A stretch of DNA of 45,959 nt from Perkinsus olseni (taxonomy: Eukaryota; Perkinsozoa; Perkinsida), in contig JABANN010000264.1 in assembly GCA_013115125.1 (NCBI GenBank), forward strand, positions 1-45,959, in the 5' to 3' direction. Below, piece by piece: positions 11,733-22,178 of this stretch (the first letter of the stretch is position 1; each line of letters starts with the position of its first letter). Both the position numbers and the translations under genes were made by a program. The notes beneath the pieces were generated by a model. It saw only the letters and a program-made list of their open reading frames with translations, was not told the DNA's origin and did not search any database.

Positions 11733-12587
11733 ATGCCTCCACGAGTGTATCACTTGCTCCTCCTTTCACTCTCCCTTAACACCACAGAGGGCCTCTCCCG
11801 CGTCTCTCCTCCTCCCGCCAAGCGCCCCCGTGCCGCTGATGGGGCAGCAGCCTACGAGAACATGCTTGACAAGGCGATACTGTCTTGCTATGAAAATCGT
11901 CGTCGGAAACAACGTGAACGGTCCGGTGGCAAAAACATGACAAGCTGGGTTAAGGTGTGATGTAACTTTTTTCCGGAATGTAATTTTCTGATTTTCAGGA
12001 GAACACTCGGATTGACTACTCGAATGGGACGACTCCTATCGGTGGCTGCGTCGTGGCGGCGTCGTCGGCCTATGCCTCAACTTCGATCATCTTTTACCGC
12101 CATGAAGGGTCTCGAACTTTGCGGATGTTGTTTTTGCCGTGCTTTGACGGCACCCTTTACAGAGGGTAATGATGAATAGACGATGCACAGTGAAAGCACC
12201 ACGTCTTTTAGAAGTCGTGTATTCACATCCTTTGTGTCTAGGAACTCCGAGGGAGCCATTCACGCAAGGAACAAGGAAGAGGGCAAGGAGTGGTACATAG
12301 CTCAGGATCCAGTAGAGAAACTTGGCATTCTCATGCCGCCCCTCGACAAGGCCAGGTGTCGCTCTGCCACTATTACTCTTCTCGAAGAGTTGGGAGTGGT
12401 TACGGTTAAGGCAGACACATCTCCTTTCGATCTTCTTCAAAGGGGACTGTGTGACATGTTTTCTTCGGAGAGCAGCTCTGTCGAGCACAAGAGGGACATA
12501 CCCTCCTCAGTCGGTTCTCCTGCCGAGGGTAATTTGCATGAACGAAGAAGAGGAAGCCGTTTACGGCCTCTTTTTGATATACCGTAA
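11733..12587 (+). CDS. Tandem secreted-protein family, copy 1 (short form)
   Basis: Exons 11733-11954, 11999-12165 and 12242-12587 give 244 residues. The N-terminus MPPRVYHLLLLSLSLNTTEG is a signal peptide. Exon 1 ends MTSWVK, exon 2 reads ENTRIDYSNGTTPIGGCVV...IIFYRH...PCFDGTLYRG, and exon 3 has GKEWYIAQDPVEKLGILMPP, then SATITLLEELGV and SPFDLLQRGLCDMF, ending in a basic tail. Splice phases (0, 2) are the same in every copy. The conserved core is two blocks: a beta-rich block ending C..DGxxYxG, and a block with DPLxKLxILMPxL, xRCxSAT and FDLLxxxLCDLF. This copy lacks the exon-2 domain found in copies 3 and 4. I do not recognise the family; its role may lie outside the cell or in the secretory pathway. 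Confidence 0.7.
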
Positions 12588-12806
12588 CCCAGCCCTGACT
12601 GAGCATGTTATAGCTCATGCCTGATGGCCATCTGCTTGTTGTTGCTCTTTTGAGATGTTGCTGTCCACTCTCCCCCTCGGTGGGTGCGTCTGGTTACTTC
12701 GTCAATCACCATTTGCGGTTCCCTACCGTCAACGACAGTACTCTTGCTTTTCCGCTCGTGGAGGGAACCTCAGCGTCGTAGTTAATCACCGTCACCCACA
12801 GTATTC

Positions 12807-13799
12807 ATGCTACTGTCGTATACCCCTCTTGCAGCACTTCTAGCCTACTGTACTCAAGGGCTGCTGTCCACCGGTGCTGGTGGCAACGGACCCCTCACTC
12901 CCCAGGTAAGCCTCATTCAGGTTCACTTTGCAGTACTCGCTGTAGGACGCCAACTGGGCGGAGCGCGATGGGGTGTTGGAGGAGGCGCTGTCCTCTCTTG
13001 AAGGCGTTCGCCTGGGCCAAGTGGCTCTCTACGGTGGCGAGGAGTTCAAGACTTGGGTTGAGGTGAGTTGCCAAGTTTGACATTCATATACTCAACTCAT
13101 TTTTCCCTTCCTGTTATACATATCGAGCCAGGCAGTCGTGACGAAGTGGCGAGATCGCTCAGCGAAGGCATTTCGTTTAAGGGTTCCGCGTCGATAAAGT
13201 TTGAGCGAAATAATAATAATAGCAGTGCAATGCACCGCATCAAGATCATCATCATCATCATCATCAATACTCAATCCCACATATCTAATTTCAGGAGGGC
13301 ACTCGAGTATCCTACGTGAAAGAAGGACCACCGGGTGGGGCGTGTGAGGTGTCCGCGAAGACGTGAAGTGGTCTCTTCGGCTACAATATCCTTCCATCGT
13401 CCCGAGGACACCAAAGTTTTGGTTACAACAACCGGTGTGCCGTGCCGTGCTCTGATGACAGCGTGTATAAGGGGTAAGGCTGGGGTGATGCTGAGTCTAC
13501 TCACAGCATCAATGGGAGCGTCACCTTCCTGTGTCAGCGACCTGGATGGTGAAATTCAAGCAGAAAACGCGAACACCGGGAAGAAGTGGCATCTGGCTCG
13601 GGACCCACTGAAGAAGTTGGACATCCTAATGCCCTCTCTGAATACGGAAAGGTGCGGTAGTGCTACCATGTTCATCCTCAACGAGCTGGGCGTGACGGAG
13701 CAGTCCGCGAGTGACCCTTTCAAGCTGCTACATGAAGGACTCTGTGACCTATTCCATCGCGCCAGTGAAGCTGGCGGATCCTCTGCTTCGCCCGAGTGA
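12807..13799 (+). CDS. Tandem secreted-protein family, copy 2 (short form, disrupted or carrying extra tiny introns)
   Basis: Exons 12807-12905 (signal peptide MLLSYTPLAALLAYCTQGLL), 12946-13062 (ending FKTWVE), 13295-13473 and 13538-13799 follow the family plan. The last exon carries KWHLARDPLKKLDILMPSLN and FKLLHEGLCDLF. The third exon has the homologous residues VSSATISFHRPEDTKVLV in a different frame from its two ends, with an in-frame TGA between. Removing a 19-nt GT-AG stretch (13352-13370) restores the first shift exactly and yields PPGGAREVVSSATISFHRPE. The second shift coincides with a tandem CCGTG duplication near 13442-13451. So this is either a decaying copy or one that gained one or two tiny introns. 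Intron 2 (13063-13294) is unusually long for the family and contains an ATC microsatellite. Confidence 0.6.
13243..13266. repeat. ATC/CAT microsatellite inside the copy-2 intron
   Basis: A run of ATC trinucleotides (ATCATCATCATCATCATCAT) lies in the long second intron of copy 2. It helps explain why this intron is about 230 nt where paralogues have 44-60 nt. Confidence 0.85.
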
Positions 13800-14005
13800 G
13801 AGGCACGGCAGAGCACCCCCACCACGACCACCATCATCAGCCCGTTGAGTGCCTCCTAGTCCTCGTTTTGTGTGCTGTCGTCTTTTCTTATCGTCGTCAA
13901 CAATACCCATGAGATGTTCATTAACGCTGTTATGTACACCCTCGGTGTTACTTTGTCAATTAACTATCTGTTCTTCCCGGAGTGTCAGTTTGAAAAAGGT
14001 CCTTC

Positions 14006-15351
14006 ATGCAGCTTCCGTATCCGCTCACCGTCGCGGTTCTGGTAGCCCGCCTCACACCAGTCCTCTCCAGCGCTCGGAGGGATGCCTGCCAACTGCCCAG
14101 TTTCAAGATGGGAGTTATATCTGCGCCGATTATCCTCTAGGAATTGGTCAGAGTACCGTCACCATTTCAAGCTCGCCCAATGACGATGGATGATCTTCGT
14201 ATGTGGCAAAAAACAGTTGGTGGAGAAGGCGAGCACATCAGCCTTCTCTTCGACGGGAAGAGGATTAAAGTAGATCATCTTGGCTGCCCGGGTTTCCGAT
14301 ACCAACTGTAATGCTTCAACCGTCGCTGCCGCCGGAGGGACACCTCATGCGCTGTTTCCATGTAGGAACAGCAAGAAGGGCCTTATGCGGGTGTCTTCTA
14401 CTATCGGAGAGGCTACAAAACGGACAGACACATTCAGTCGTATTGAAATAGAGTGTGCGGAGACGTGCGAGGATGCGTTTGTGTCCTTGGCAGCCTATCT
14501 CCGTGACATGTTCGAAGTTGAGCTCCCGCCGTCTTATCAAACCCTTCAATACCAATTATGCATTCAGTTCGCTGAAGAGAAGCTCTCCACTTGGATCACG
14601 GTAAGTTGCACTTGGCGGTGCCGGCCTGTTACAATCGCAAGCATCTTGTTTCAGGACCGGACTGATGTCTTCCACTCGAGAGAGGGTACACCAATAGGGG
14701 GCTGCGTTGCGAATGCGGTAGGGGGTGTGTCGCCCCAGATCATCTTCTATCGTCACGGGGACACTGCCTTTCTCAAAAACACAACACAATGCCCCGATGG
14801 TACCACGTATGAGGGGAATAATGAGGCCATCCAGTGGTGTCATCACCGCCAGTCTTCTCAGACCCCACTTTAGTGGGGCGATACGCGCAAAGAACAGAAA
14901 GATGGGACAGCGGTGGAACTTGACACAGGACCCGCTGGCAAAGTTGGAGATCTACTCGCCGCCTCTCGAACCAGTAGCATGCTATGTCGCTACCATGTTC
15001 ATCTTCAACGGGCTGGGCGTGATGGAAAAGCCTGGTGATGATACACCCCCTTTCGACCTCTTACAGAAGGAGATGTGTGACTTGTTCCACCGTGACAGCC
15101 GCTCGGTCGAGAAGACGGACATCCCCACTGTTGCTACTCCCGATACGCGTAATCTGCACACCCGTCGTACAGGAGGGACAATCCCTCCAGTGAAGAAGCC
15201 TGATCATGATGTGGACTACAGGGGCGGCTATAGAATCAATCCGAAGATAACGGCACATGGGATTCAAAAACGTGATGATCGGAAAAAGGAAGATACTGAC
15301 AGGAAGGAGAGGTTGGAGCGCGAAGGGGAGACACGGCAAGGGAAGAAGTAA
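14006..15351 (+). CDS. Tandem secreted-protein family, copy 3 (long form)
   Basis: Exons 14006-14113, 14141-14307, 14366-14600, 14655-14833 and 14862-15351 give about 392 residues. The start MQLPYPLTVAVLVARLTPVL is a signal peptide aligning with copy 4. Exon 2 (ELVRVPSPFQARPMTMDDLR...GCPGFRYQL) is the extra domain of the long form. Exon 3 has DAFVSLAAYLRDMFEV and SSYQTLQ-like PSYQTLQYQLC. The last exon has NLTQDPLAKLEIYSPPLEPV and FDLLQKEMCDLF, then VDYRGGY and a basic, highly charged tail. At two introns the homologous donor is not GT. Either the donors are AT/GA or the GT sites lie a few nucleotides downstream, giving introns of 27 nt (14114-14140) and 28 nt (14834-14861); I used the latter. 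The tail is nearly identical to copy 4 over FDLLQKEMCDLFHRDSRSVE, pointing to recent duplication or gene conversion. Confidence 0.72.
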
Positions 15352-16086
15352 GGGCGTTGCCGAGGGGCCACGGACAATGGTCAAGTCTAACTAAGCTCGA
15401 ATGGCTGTCTTCTATGTCGTCGTCGTTGCTGTTATCATCCCCTCGAATGTAAATTCATCAATAAGCTGTTACATCATGTCTATTGTCATTACTCGGCTTG
15501 CTTCATCAATGACCGGGATTGGTTCCCTTCCTATGGGTTCCTTCTAGTCCCATTATCCAGTATCGACCTAGCCTAGGCGTCCATGAGAGAAGCGGTTTCG
15601 TGCGAGAAGCTCTTCTCTGCTTCTATGATCACGATTCTGTCGCGAGGGAAATTGGCCGCGCAGGGTTTCAGAAGACATCAGCGCGATAGGGCAAAAAGTG
15701 TGTGAAGCTTTGATAACCTAAGTGATCATGTCAGTGTACTTAAGCAAGTAGACAAGTATGAAAGCTCAGCGTAAGAACAACACTGATGAGGCTGTCCACT
15801 GACGTAGACTAGTGTCGTTGAAGATAGGACCTCAGGGTTCCGCAAACCTCACACCCCTTAAGTTCCTCATCTGTGATAGCAGGCTAAACCCGCAGATGGA
15901 GAGTGTAGTAGCGGCAATGTGGGTCGAGCCAGTCGCACCTTGACTGGGGAGAGGGGCAAGCATCACCCTCAGTGTGGCGAGGTTAATATCAAGTATTGTG
16001 ATGAATACCCATCTCCCACATCAGTACCTCTAGAATAGCGCGAGTAACGCTCTCCTACCACATTTCGACCGCATCAGTTGCTGCTC
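15352..16086 (+). other. Intergenic region between copies 3 and 4
   Basis: No convincing coding exon, tRNA or repeat is seen in these 735 nt on either strand. It probably holds the 3' UTR of copy 3 and the promoter of copy 4. Confidence 0.5.
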
Positions 16087-17716
16087 ATGTTACCTCTGTA
16101 TCCACTCCTTCTGCTACTGCTGATCAGCCGTTCTGAAGGCTTGTCCAGCGTGGATGAAGTCCGACAGCCGAGTTTCAGGGTAAGTCCCATTTTTGCTGTT
16201 ATCTAGGAGGTTAACCTATTGATACGCCTTCTAGGATACGAGTGACATCACTACTTTGGTGAATACATACGGCACGAAGACTTGCGTCGTGACTCCGAAG
16301 GGAGCTACTGTTGACGATAATGAGAAACTCGTCCTCCGCTTCAATGAGTATCAGAAAAGTCTAAAGACTGAGTCCCTGCAGTGCCCCGGGAAGATTCGTT
16401 ATGAACTGTAACAGTCTCGCCACGCCGGGTGAACTCGCGGACGCTTTCTGTGTTCAGTCAGAAGAAGGGAGATTTCAGGCGAATTATGCCGGATGGGAGC
16501 GATCACAGTATTACTGATTTCCTCGACGATTTTCAGGCAGTTAAGGCGGAGAGCTGCGACGATGCAGTGAAGCAGTTGGCTACCTATTTCCGTCGAGCAT
16601 TCACCTACGATACTCTATCGTCGTACCAGACCCTTCAATACCATTTATGTGTTCGTTACGGTGGCTGGAAGCTGAGAGCATGGGTGAAGGTGAGTCCGGT
16701 CCTCCCTCCTCCGGTGAGCTTTCCAGTTTCCGCTGGATTATCCTCAGAGAGAAGGTCACATGAGCTTGTCGAGTGACAATACACCAACACCGGGCTGTCT
16801 CCTCTACAAGCGGGGCTACATGCTCCATCCTATCACTTTCTACCGTCATCGGGAAACTCGGACTCTAAGGATCCTATCGTTGCCGTGCAGAGACGGGACA
16901 GTCTACAAAGGGTGGTAGTCTGGCACTAACCGCATGTGAAGTGTCCTTGTGTGTAGGGATCTCGATGGAGTTGTCCATGCAAGAAACAGGAGCGAAGGCA
17001 AGGAGTGGGACATGGCTCAGGACCCGCTGGCGGAGTTTAGCGTCCTCATGCCGCCCCTCACTGACGACAGATGCCGGATTGCGGCTTCCTTTATCTTCAA
17101 CGGGCTTGGTGTGATGGAAAAGCCTAATGATGATACTCTCCCTTTCGACCTCTTGCAGAAGGAGATGTGCGACTTGTTCCACCGTGACAGCCGTTCGGTC
17201 GAGAAGACGGACATCCCCAATGTTGCTACTCCCGATCCGCGTAATTTGTACACCCGTCGCAGAGGAGGGACAATCCGTCCAGTGAAGAAACCTGATGATG
17301 GTGTGGACTACAGAGGCGGCTATAAAGTAAAAGTGAAGGCGTCGATACATAAGGGAGAGGAAAAGAGAACTGATGCGCCGGAAGCGGCGAAGGAAGTCGA
17401 TGCGGAGAAGGCGAGGGGCACTCAGGAGGAGGCAGCAACCTCGAGACGCGAAGATGAACCAACAAGGAGCCCGGAGGCATCGGACCGCCGCGGTGAGGAT
17501 GTGGTGGACGCTCCCCGTCCATCAGAGGAATCCAAGCATGTGCTTCACGCCACTGCCCTATCGAAGACGTCGGAAGGTAGCGTGGAGGACGCCACTGGTC
17601 AAACATCGAAGACGGCAAGACGGTCCAAGAGATGGAAGAGCATCCGACGCATGCTCAAAGTCCTCAAGCCTGGAAAGAAGCCTTCCTATTCGCTCACGGT
17701 CTCTTCTCCTCAATAG
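16087..17716 (+). CDS. Tandem secreted-protein family, copy 4 (long form, extended tail)
   Basis: Exons 16087-16179, 16235-16407, 16458-16689, 16748-16911 and 16957-17716 give 473 residues with every phase matching copy 3. All introns are GT-AG and 45-58 nt. The signal peptide is MLPLYPLLLLLLISRSEGLS. Exon 2 reads DTSDITTLVNTYGTKTCVVT...CPGKIRYEL, exon 3 SSYQTLQYHLCVRYGG, exon 4 ITFYRHRETRTLRILSLPCR, exon 5 MAQDPLAEFSVLMPPLTDDR and FDLLQKEMCDLFHRDSRSVE. The tail (about residues 330-473) is Lys/Glu/Arg-rich, low complexity, and ends in a basic cluster before KPSYSLTVSSPQ. It serves as the reference gene model for the family because it has no anomalies. Confidence 0.8.
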
Positions 17717-18147
17717 TCCATCATGTTGTCTCGTGCGCTGTTTATCTATCAACATGCTGTCCTGTGGTGTCTAAAGTGCTCTTCCGACTTGCGTTGGTCA
17801 ATCAGAGTAGATGCCCGGTGATTTGAACGCGTCCGGAGATCATCACAGTCCCCTAGAAATGTCTGCTGCTGCTGCTCACTCAAAGAGGCTGATGGTCGGA
17901 CAGCATCACTGGGAGGTAGGAAGCAGCTCTTTTCGAACTTTGGTCCGCTCGCTCACGATCAATTATTCCCGGAGGAACGGTCCTAGCTCAGTCGAATTAA
18001 CTCACGTGGTTGGGGAGCCCATTCTGAATTCTGCAATCTAAGAAATTCGCCACAGGCGACGACTCAGTCCTGCATAAAATTCAATATTCCCGTCGGCCTC
18101 CCTTCGATGAGCTACAACTCCTTCCCCGCCACCATCAACCATGGGCC
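17717..18147. other. Intergenic region
   Basis: A 76-codon + frame (17811-18041) is open but has no signal, domain or splice context. I see no supported gene, RNA or repeat here. Confidence 0.4.
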
Positions 18148-19110
18148 TTGGGAGTCATCATCCGTCGCTCGAAGAAGCTCCATCCTGCATCATCAGTTGT
18201 TTCCAGTTTCCACCCTATGTATATCGGCCCATGGCAAGAGCTGGAGTTAGCTTGCCTCCTGGCTCGACATCGTTCTCTCGTCAGCACCCAACGCAGACAG
18301 CAGGAGGACTCAGAGGCCACCCGGTCGAATGACGGCAATACGATCGTTCCATCCGGGACAGACTATCGGATGCTCGACAACTGCAGTAACGACTCTGTTG
18401 CTTCGTCGCTGCTATCACGCTGTTCTCTCAGGTAACGAGTCCGAAGGGATCGTCCTGCCGAGACTGCCCCCTCTCCGAAGGCTTCGGCGCGGAATGACCG
18501 GTCGATGCGATGGTCAGCAGAGAACGACTATGGACTTCGCAGATGCCCCCACCTCCTCGCGTTCGGGAAGAGTGGCCAACGTCTCTATACGATACGACAG
18601 GCTACTCGGCTGCCCACCTCAGGAGCTCCCGCCTGCTTCTCTCCGTGAGCCAAGTATCCTTCCTCACAATCAGCAACAATCATTCTGTGTACCCCAAGTG
18701 TCTTCCCAGGTGCACCACCACCGCCGCCCAGCGACTGTATATTGCCGCAGCTCGTGCCCAGGAGTCGGTAATGCATCACTAAGATAAGCCTATCGGCAAA
18801 CTCACCCCCACGCAGGCGCTGTCGTGCTGGTATCAAGTCACGACCCCTACCGCACCTGCCGACGATAGAGAAGCGACGCCTCCATCTCGAGCGTGTGAGG
18901 AGGGTTTATCTCCGGAAGCCGACCCAACACGTCACGGCGGAGAATGACAATGATGGCCGTCCTTCACCTCGTCCGAGCTCATCACGCCCCTCCAGTACCC
19001 CTAGGCAGGACGATGCTGATCTGGACGACCCCTTGATAGCGTGGAGCGACAACTTAGATATTGACAAGTTGCTGGAGAGCCCTCAGCTGGCCGTGGCACC
19101 CATTGGTTGA
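18148..19110 (+). CDS. Unrecognised intron-containing protein with acidic C-terminus
   Basis: The first exon (18148-18433) encodes YIGPWQELELACLLARHRSL and a polar, serine-rich stretch, ending at AG/GTAACG. The next exon (from about 18480) continues RGMTGRCDGQQRTTMDFADA to VSSQ; a 22-nt GT-AG intron (18710-18731) then leads in phase to RLYIAAARAQES. The last exon from about 18817 can be read in two frames; the one ending at 19110 is preferred because it closes with QDDADLDDPLIAWSDNLDID, an acidic stretch typical of real coding. The phase into that frame is not resolved. No known domain is seen. The gene converges with RAB5, the two stops being only 93 nt apart. Confidence 0.5.
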
Positions 19111-19203
19111 CGAACCTGCCTTCTGAGTTGCGTTTAAAGTCCAAGGGAACTGATAACCCAACAGCCATCGTGTTGCATTCACAATTCGCGTGAGCACTCC
19201 ACA

Positions 19204-20518
19204 CTAGCCATTTCGGCAGCATCCACGTGTCGTTGCCGCATGCGTGGGGGTATCCCCGGCACCAAGAGTTATTGGAGTTGTGGTAGGGTTCCCGGACCCG
19301 GCTGTTGAGGACGTCTGCAGCGGCAGCTTCTGGGCGATCGCCTCGAAGAGCGCCACGACATTTTGACCTGCCACTCGCGATCAAGCCTCATTCGAGCAGC
19401 TTCGACTACTACCAGTTTTGGCACTGGTCTGACAGAAAACGAGACCATGAGTGATGGCATACTCTCGCGCAGTGGCAACGGATACTCTGAGAAGAAGAAG
19501 AGGGTCGAGCAGTGGCGGAGGGCGGTCGTCGAACTCCTGATCAGCGACATCCATTTTGTTCGCTGCAAGTGCCACAACGATGTCCGGGTTATTGACCATC
19601 GACAACTGTTTGACCCTGAGGGAGTTCATGAGGCACATCGGTCGCCTAGTAGCCGACTCACCAATCCTGGGCTCTGACAAAGCTTGCCATCGAGGTCTGA
19701 TCGTACACCACTATCGCGCAGGACGCATTACGGTAGTACATCGGGGCCAGGGAACGGAACCTCTCCTGACCTGCTGAGGGCAGCATCTACATCATTGCAC
19801 TCCTATACCTAGTGCTGCGCCACTGGTGACAGCGAATGAGGGGGGATGCTCTAGTGTTTGATCGCTGATTCTATCTTTGCCCGATAAGAAAGAGAAAGGT
19901 GGCGAAGAAAGAGTGGATGCCAGACGACAAACTAGCGTGTTGTGTCCTCAATCAGTCGGCCTTAACAATGCTGTGACCAAGGGCTAGAGATGATGTTCAT
20001 ACGCAAGTGCACTGGCCGGGGGTCGAACCCGGGTCATTCGATGAACAGGCAGAAGTCTTACCCCCTGTACAATAAATTGATTCTGAAATCCAAAATAGAT
20101 TGCAGAATTGATGTTGCAGCGTAGAGTGGAGCGGTTCAAGAACCGATGCTTAATCGTCATGAGCGGTGACACACCACACCTGCAGTATCCCAGATCTCGA
20201 ATTTGATGAGCCTGTTTGAGCCTGGGACCAGCAAGTCTTGTGTGGAGAAGGCCGCTCCGATGGTCGTCTGGACGGTATCCGCAAAGGAGTTGTGAACCTA
20301 CCGCTCGATAGTGAGCAGAGACCAACGAGAAGAACTCCGTGTAAAAACAAGAGAATGATGATGCTCACAAATCGTTGGACGAGTGACGTCTTGCCGACCG
20401 AAGCATCTCTGAGAGGACAACAGCGACAGGTCCACCGCAAAGATGAGGGACTCCCTTCCCACCCTAGCAAGACCAGCTTGTAGCCCTGCTTTCTACTGGG
20501 GGCAGCGCCAACGGTCAT
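19204..20518 (-). CDS. RAB5: Rab5-type small GTPase
   Basis: Six - strand exons (20518-20463, 20408-20369, 20297-20180, 19770-19662, 19615-19413, 19367-19204) give 229 residues. The protein has [19 protein letters not shown] (P-loop), TIGAAF (the Rab5 effector-loop signature), [20 protein letters not shown] (switch II), [13 protein letters not shown] and TSAKT. It ends TTRGCCRNG, with a vicinal cysteine pair for double prenylation, as in Rab proteins. Rab5 directs early-endosome fusion and uptake. Intron 3 (20179-19771, 409 nt) is much longer than the others and holds a tRNA-like segment. The stretch [19 protein letters not shown] inside exon 5 replaces the usual short acidic/basic loop and might hide another small intron, but the frame is open. 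Confidence 0.94.
20011..20090 (-). repeat. tRNA-like fragment in the long RAB5 intron
   Basis: On the - strand the intron contains GACCCGGGTTCGACCCCCGG, a T-arm/B-box match, preceded by GTAAGACTTCTGCCTGTTCA. A full cloverleaf cannot be drawn. It looks like a degraded tRNA-derived unit. Confidence 0.5.
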
Positions 20519-20661
20519 ACCGAAGCAACGAAACTCACCGATAGACGGCACGATTGAGGACTGTGGCAACGCAACACTTCCCCTGTAATACATCAACACG
20601 GACAACAAGGATATGAAAGTCTCGAAAGGGATTAGTTAATTTCATAACCGGAGGGCCACGG
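20519..20661. promoter_or_regulatory. Divergent promoter region of RAB5 and the + gene
   Basis: About 140 nt separate the RAB5 start (-) from the first coding region of the next + gene, so regulatory sequence for both must lie here or in their first exons. No specific element recognised. Confidence 0.35.
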
Positions 20662-21581
20662 GTGGGAGTGGTCGTAGTCGGAATACCAAGGCTTGAAGTG
20701 GTTAGAGGTGTCAGTAAGAGGTCTGATAACAGCAGACCAATCACGCTGGACGACTTCGAGGGTTCACCGGTCACCTCGACAAGTGCGAGGGGAAGTATCG
20801 CTCATCAGCTGCTGTGGGGGAATCAAGGCCGTCCGAAACTGAGCGGAGCGATGCTGAGGATACTGAAAGAAGTTGTTGACACCTTTTCCTTGAGGTGAGT
20901 TAACAACGGATTGGGTGGGAGTGGGCAGGTCTAGGGTGATGATGCGCAGCTTGGGCCTCGTCAAGGGTGAGTCAAGTTCATCGAGGGCCATCATCTGCCA
21001 TGCCAGTGCCCACCAAGCATACTAGGGCCGCCGCTACCTCGGTGCTCGTCACGCCGGTCTGCAGTCGCGTCTGCATCTGCGGGTCGTGGGCCGCGGTTCT
21101 ACTTCCCAAAACTGCTTGGCAGCGGGAAAGTTGATTGTCGAACCTAAAAGAGCACCACCCGATCGCATGAGGGTTGGCGAGGTCAGGTCTCACGTGCACC
21201 CTCCGTTGGCTGCGGGTTCCTTCGGCTGTTCTCTCGCGTCTACACCGGCAGGGTCGATCACCTCCGCGGGCCTGCCAGGGAAGCTGCGAGGTGATTGTAC
21301 AGAGATCTTACCGGTCAGTAGACCCATCAGTCTGGCGAGCACGCTGAGCCCGACTCATCTGCAGATCCATGAAATGCTGACCAATGTCCGCACGGCGAAG
21401 ATTTGAAAGATACGTCGTAGTTAAACGGGAGAGGGACCTGAGTCCACCAAAGGCAGCACTCCTTCTGTCACTGTGCAAGCAGCTCATACCTATCGGGACT
21501 GATCGACTGTACCGCAGCGTCCAGGCGACTTCGTTCGCCCCTCACGATAGCCCCGCCTCGAGGGAGTTGGTCGGAGAATAA
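20662..21581 (+). CDS. Unrecognised basic, intron-containing protein
   Basis: Exon pieces in phase read PITLDDFEGSPVTSTSARGS...LKEVVDTFSLR, then (after a 34-nt intron) SRVMMRSLGLVK, then VPTKHTRAAATSVLVTPVCS. Separate open frames give AAGKLIVEPKRAPPDRMRVG through HLQIHEMLTNVRT, and RRFERYVVVKRERDLSPPKA to a stop at 21579-21581. The junctions near 21070 and 21400 are not resolved. The protein is rich in Arg, Ser and Pro without a familiar domain. The start codon is not certain; an upstream short exon is likely. Confidence 0.42.
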
Positions 21582-22178
21582 AACGCCGGACTTCGGTACG
21601 GGCCTGGGAGGACCGAGGCTGACGCGCACTCGATAGAAAAAAAGATACGCAGGTTATGAGCATACAGATTGGCCTCGAGCACGAGCTTCCGTATCTTGCA
21701 TTCGACGAGTAAAAAGAAATTTCTTCCCCCTTCAAAATTTCTCCAGTGGAAACTTACCGTAGCTTGTCCGCATCAAACGGTACGGGTTCGCCGAGTAAAA
21801 CGGCAGAACGAGATCTTGAAATCTTGCTCGACCTTGAGAGCTTCTCAAAGTCGATAAGATATGCCAGTCGGTTCTCTCTGGTGCCTGGCAGGGAGGCTAT
21901 CGGTCGCAGGTGAGCGGCGGCCTACTGGTGGTCATGTCCGCATCGTCGGACGGAGTAAACTTGCTCTCGTGAAGGGCCCGAGAAGCAACATTGGGCCTTG
22001 GCAGCATCCTGAGGTCGAGAGTGCAAGATACGAAACAGGTCGACGGGTGGAACCATAGCCTACTTATCGAATTGGGGTATTCTTATCGACCCCAAGCCGC
22101 CGCCTAGCAGATAAGCGTCACTTGCAGTGCGGCTGAGAGGAGCTCCTCCGACTGCCTTCTTCTGAAAAGCCTCACTAG
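21582..22178. other. Convergent intergenic region
   Basis: Short frames exist (21669-21857 + and 21861-22058 +) but have no domain, signal or matching splice context. No gene, RNA or repeat is supported. Confidence 0.35.

Noticed and set aside
18585-18836. 83-codon - frame opposite the 18.1-19.1 kb gene
   Set aside because: Antisense to better-phased + exons, without a domain.
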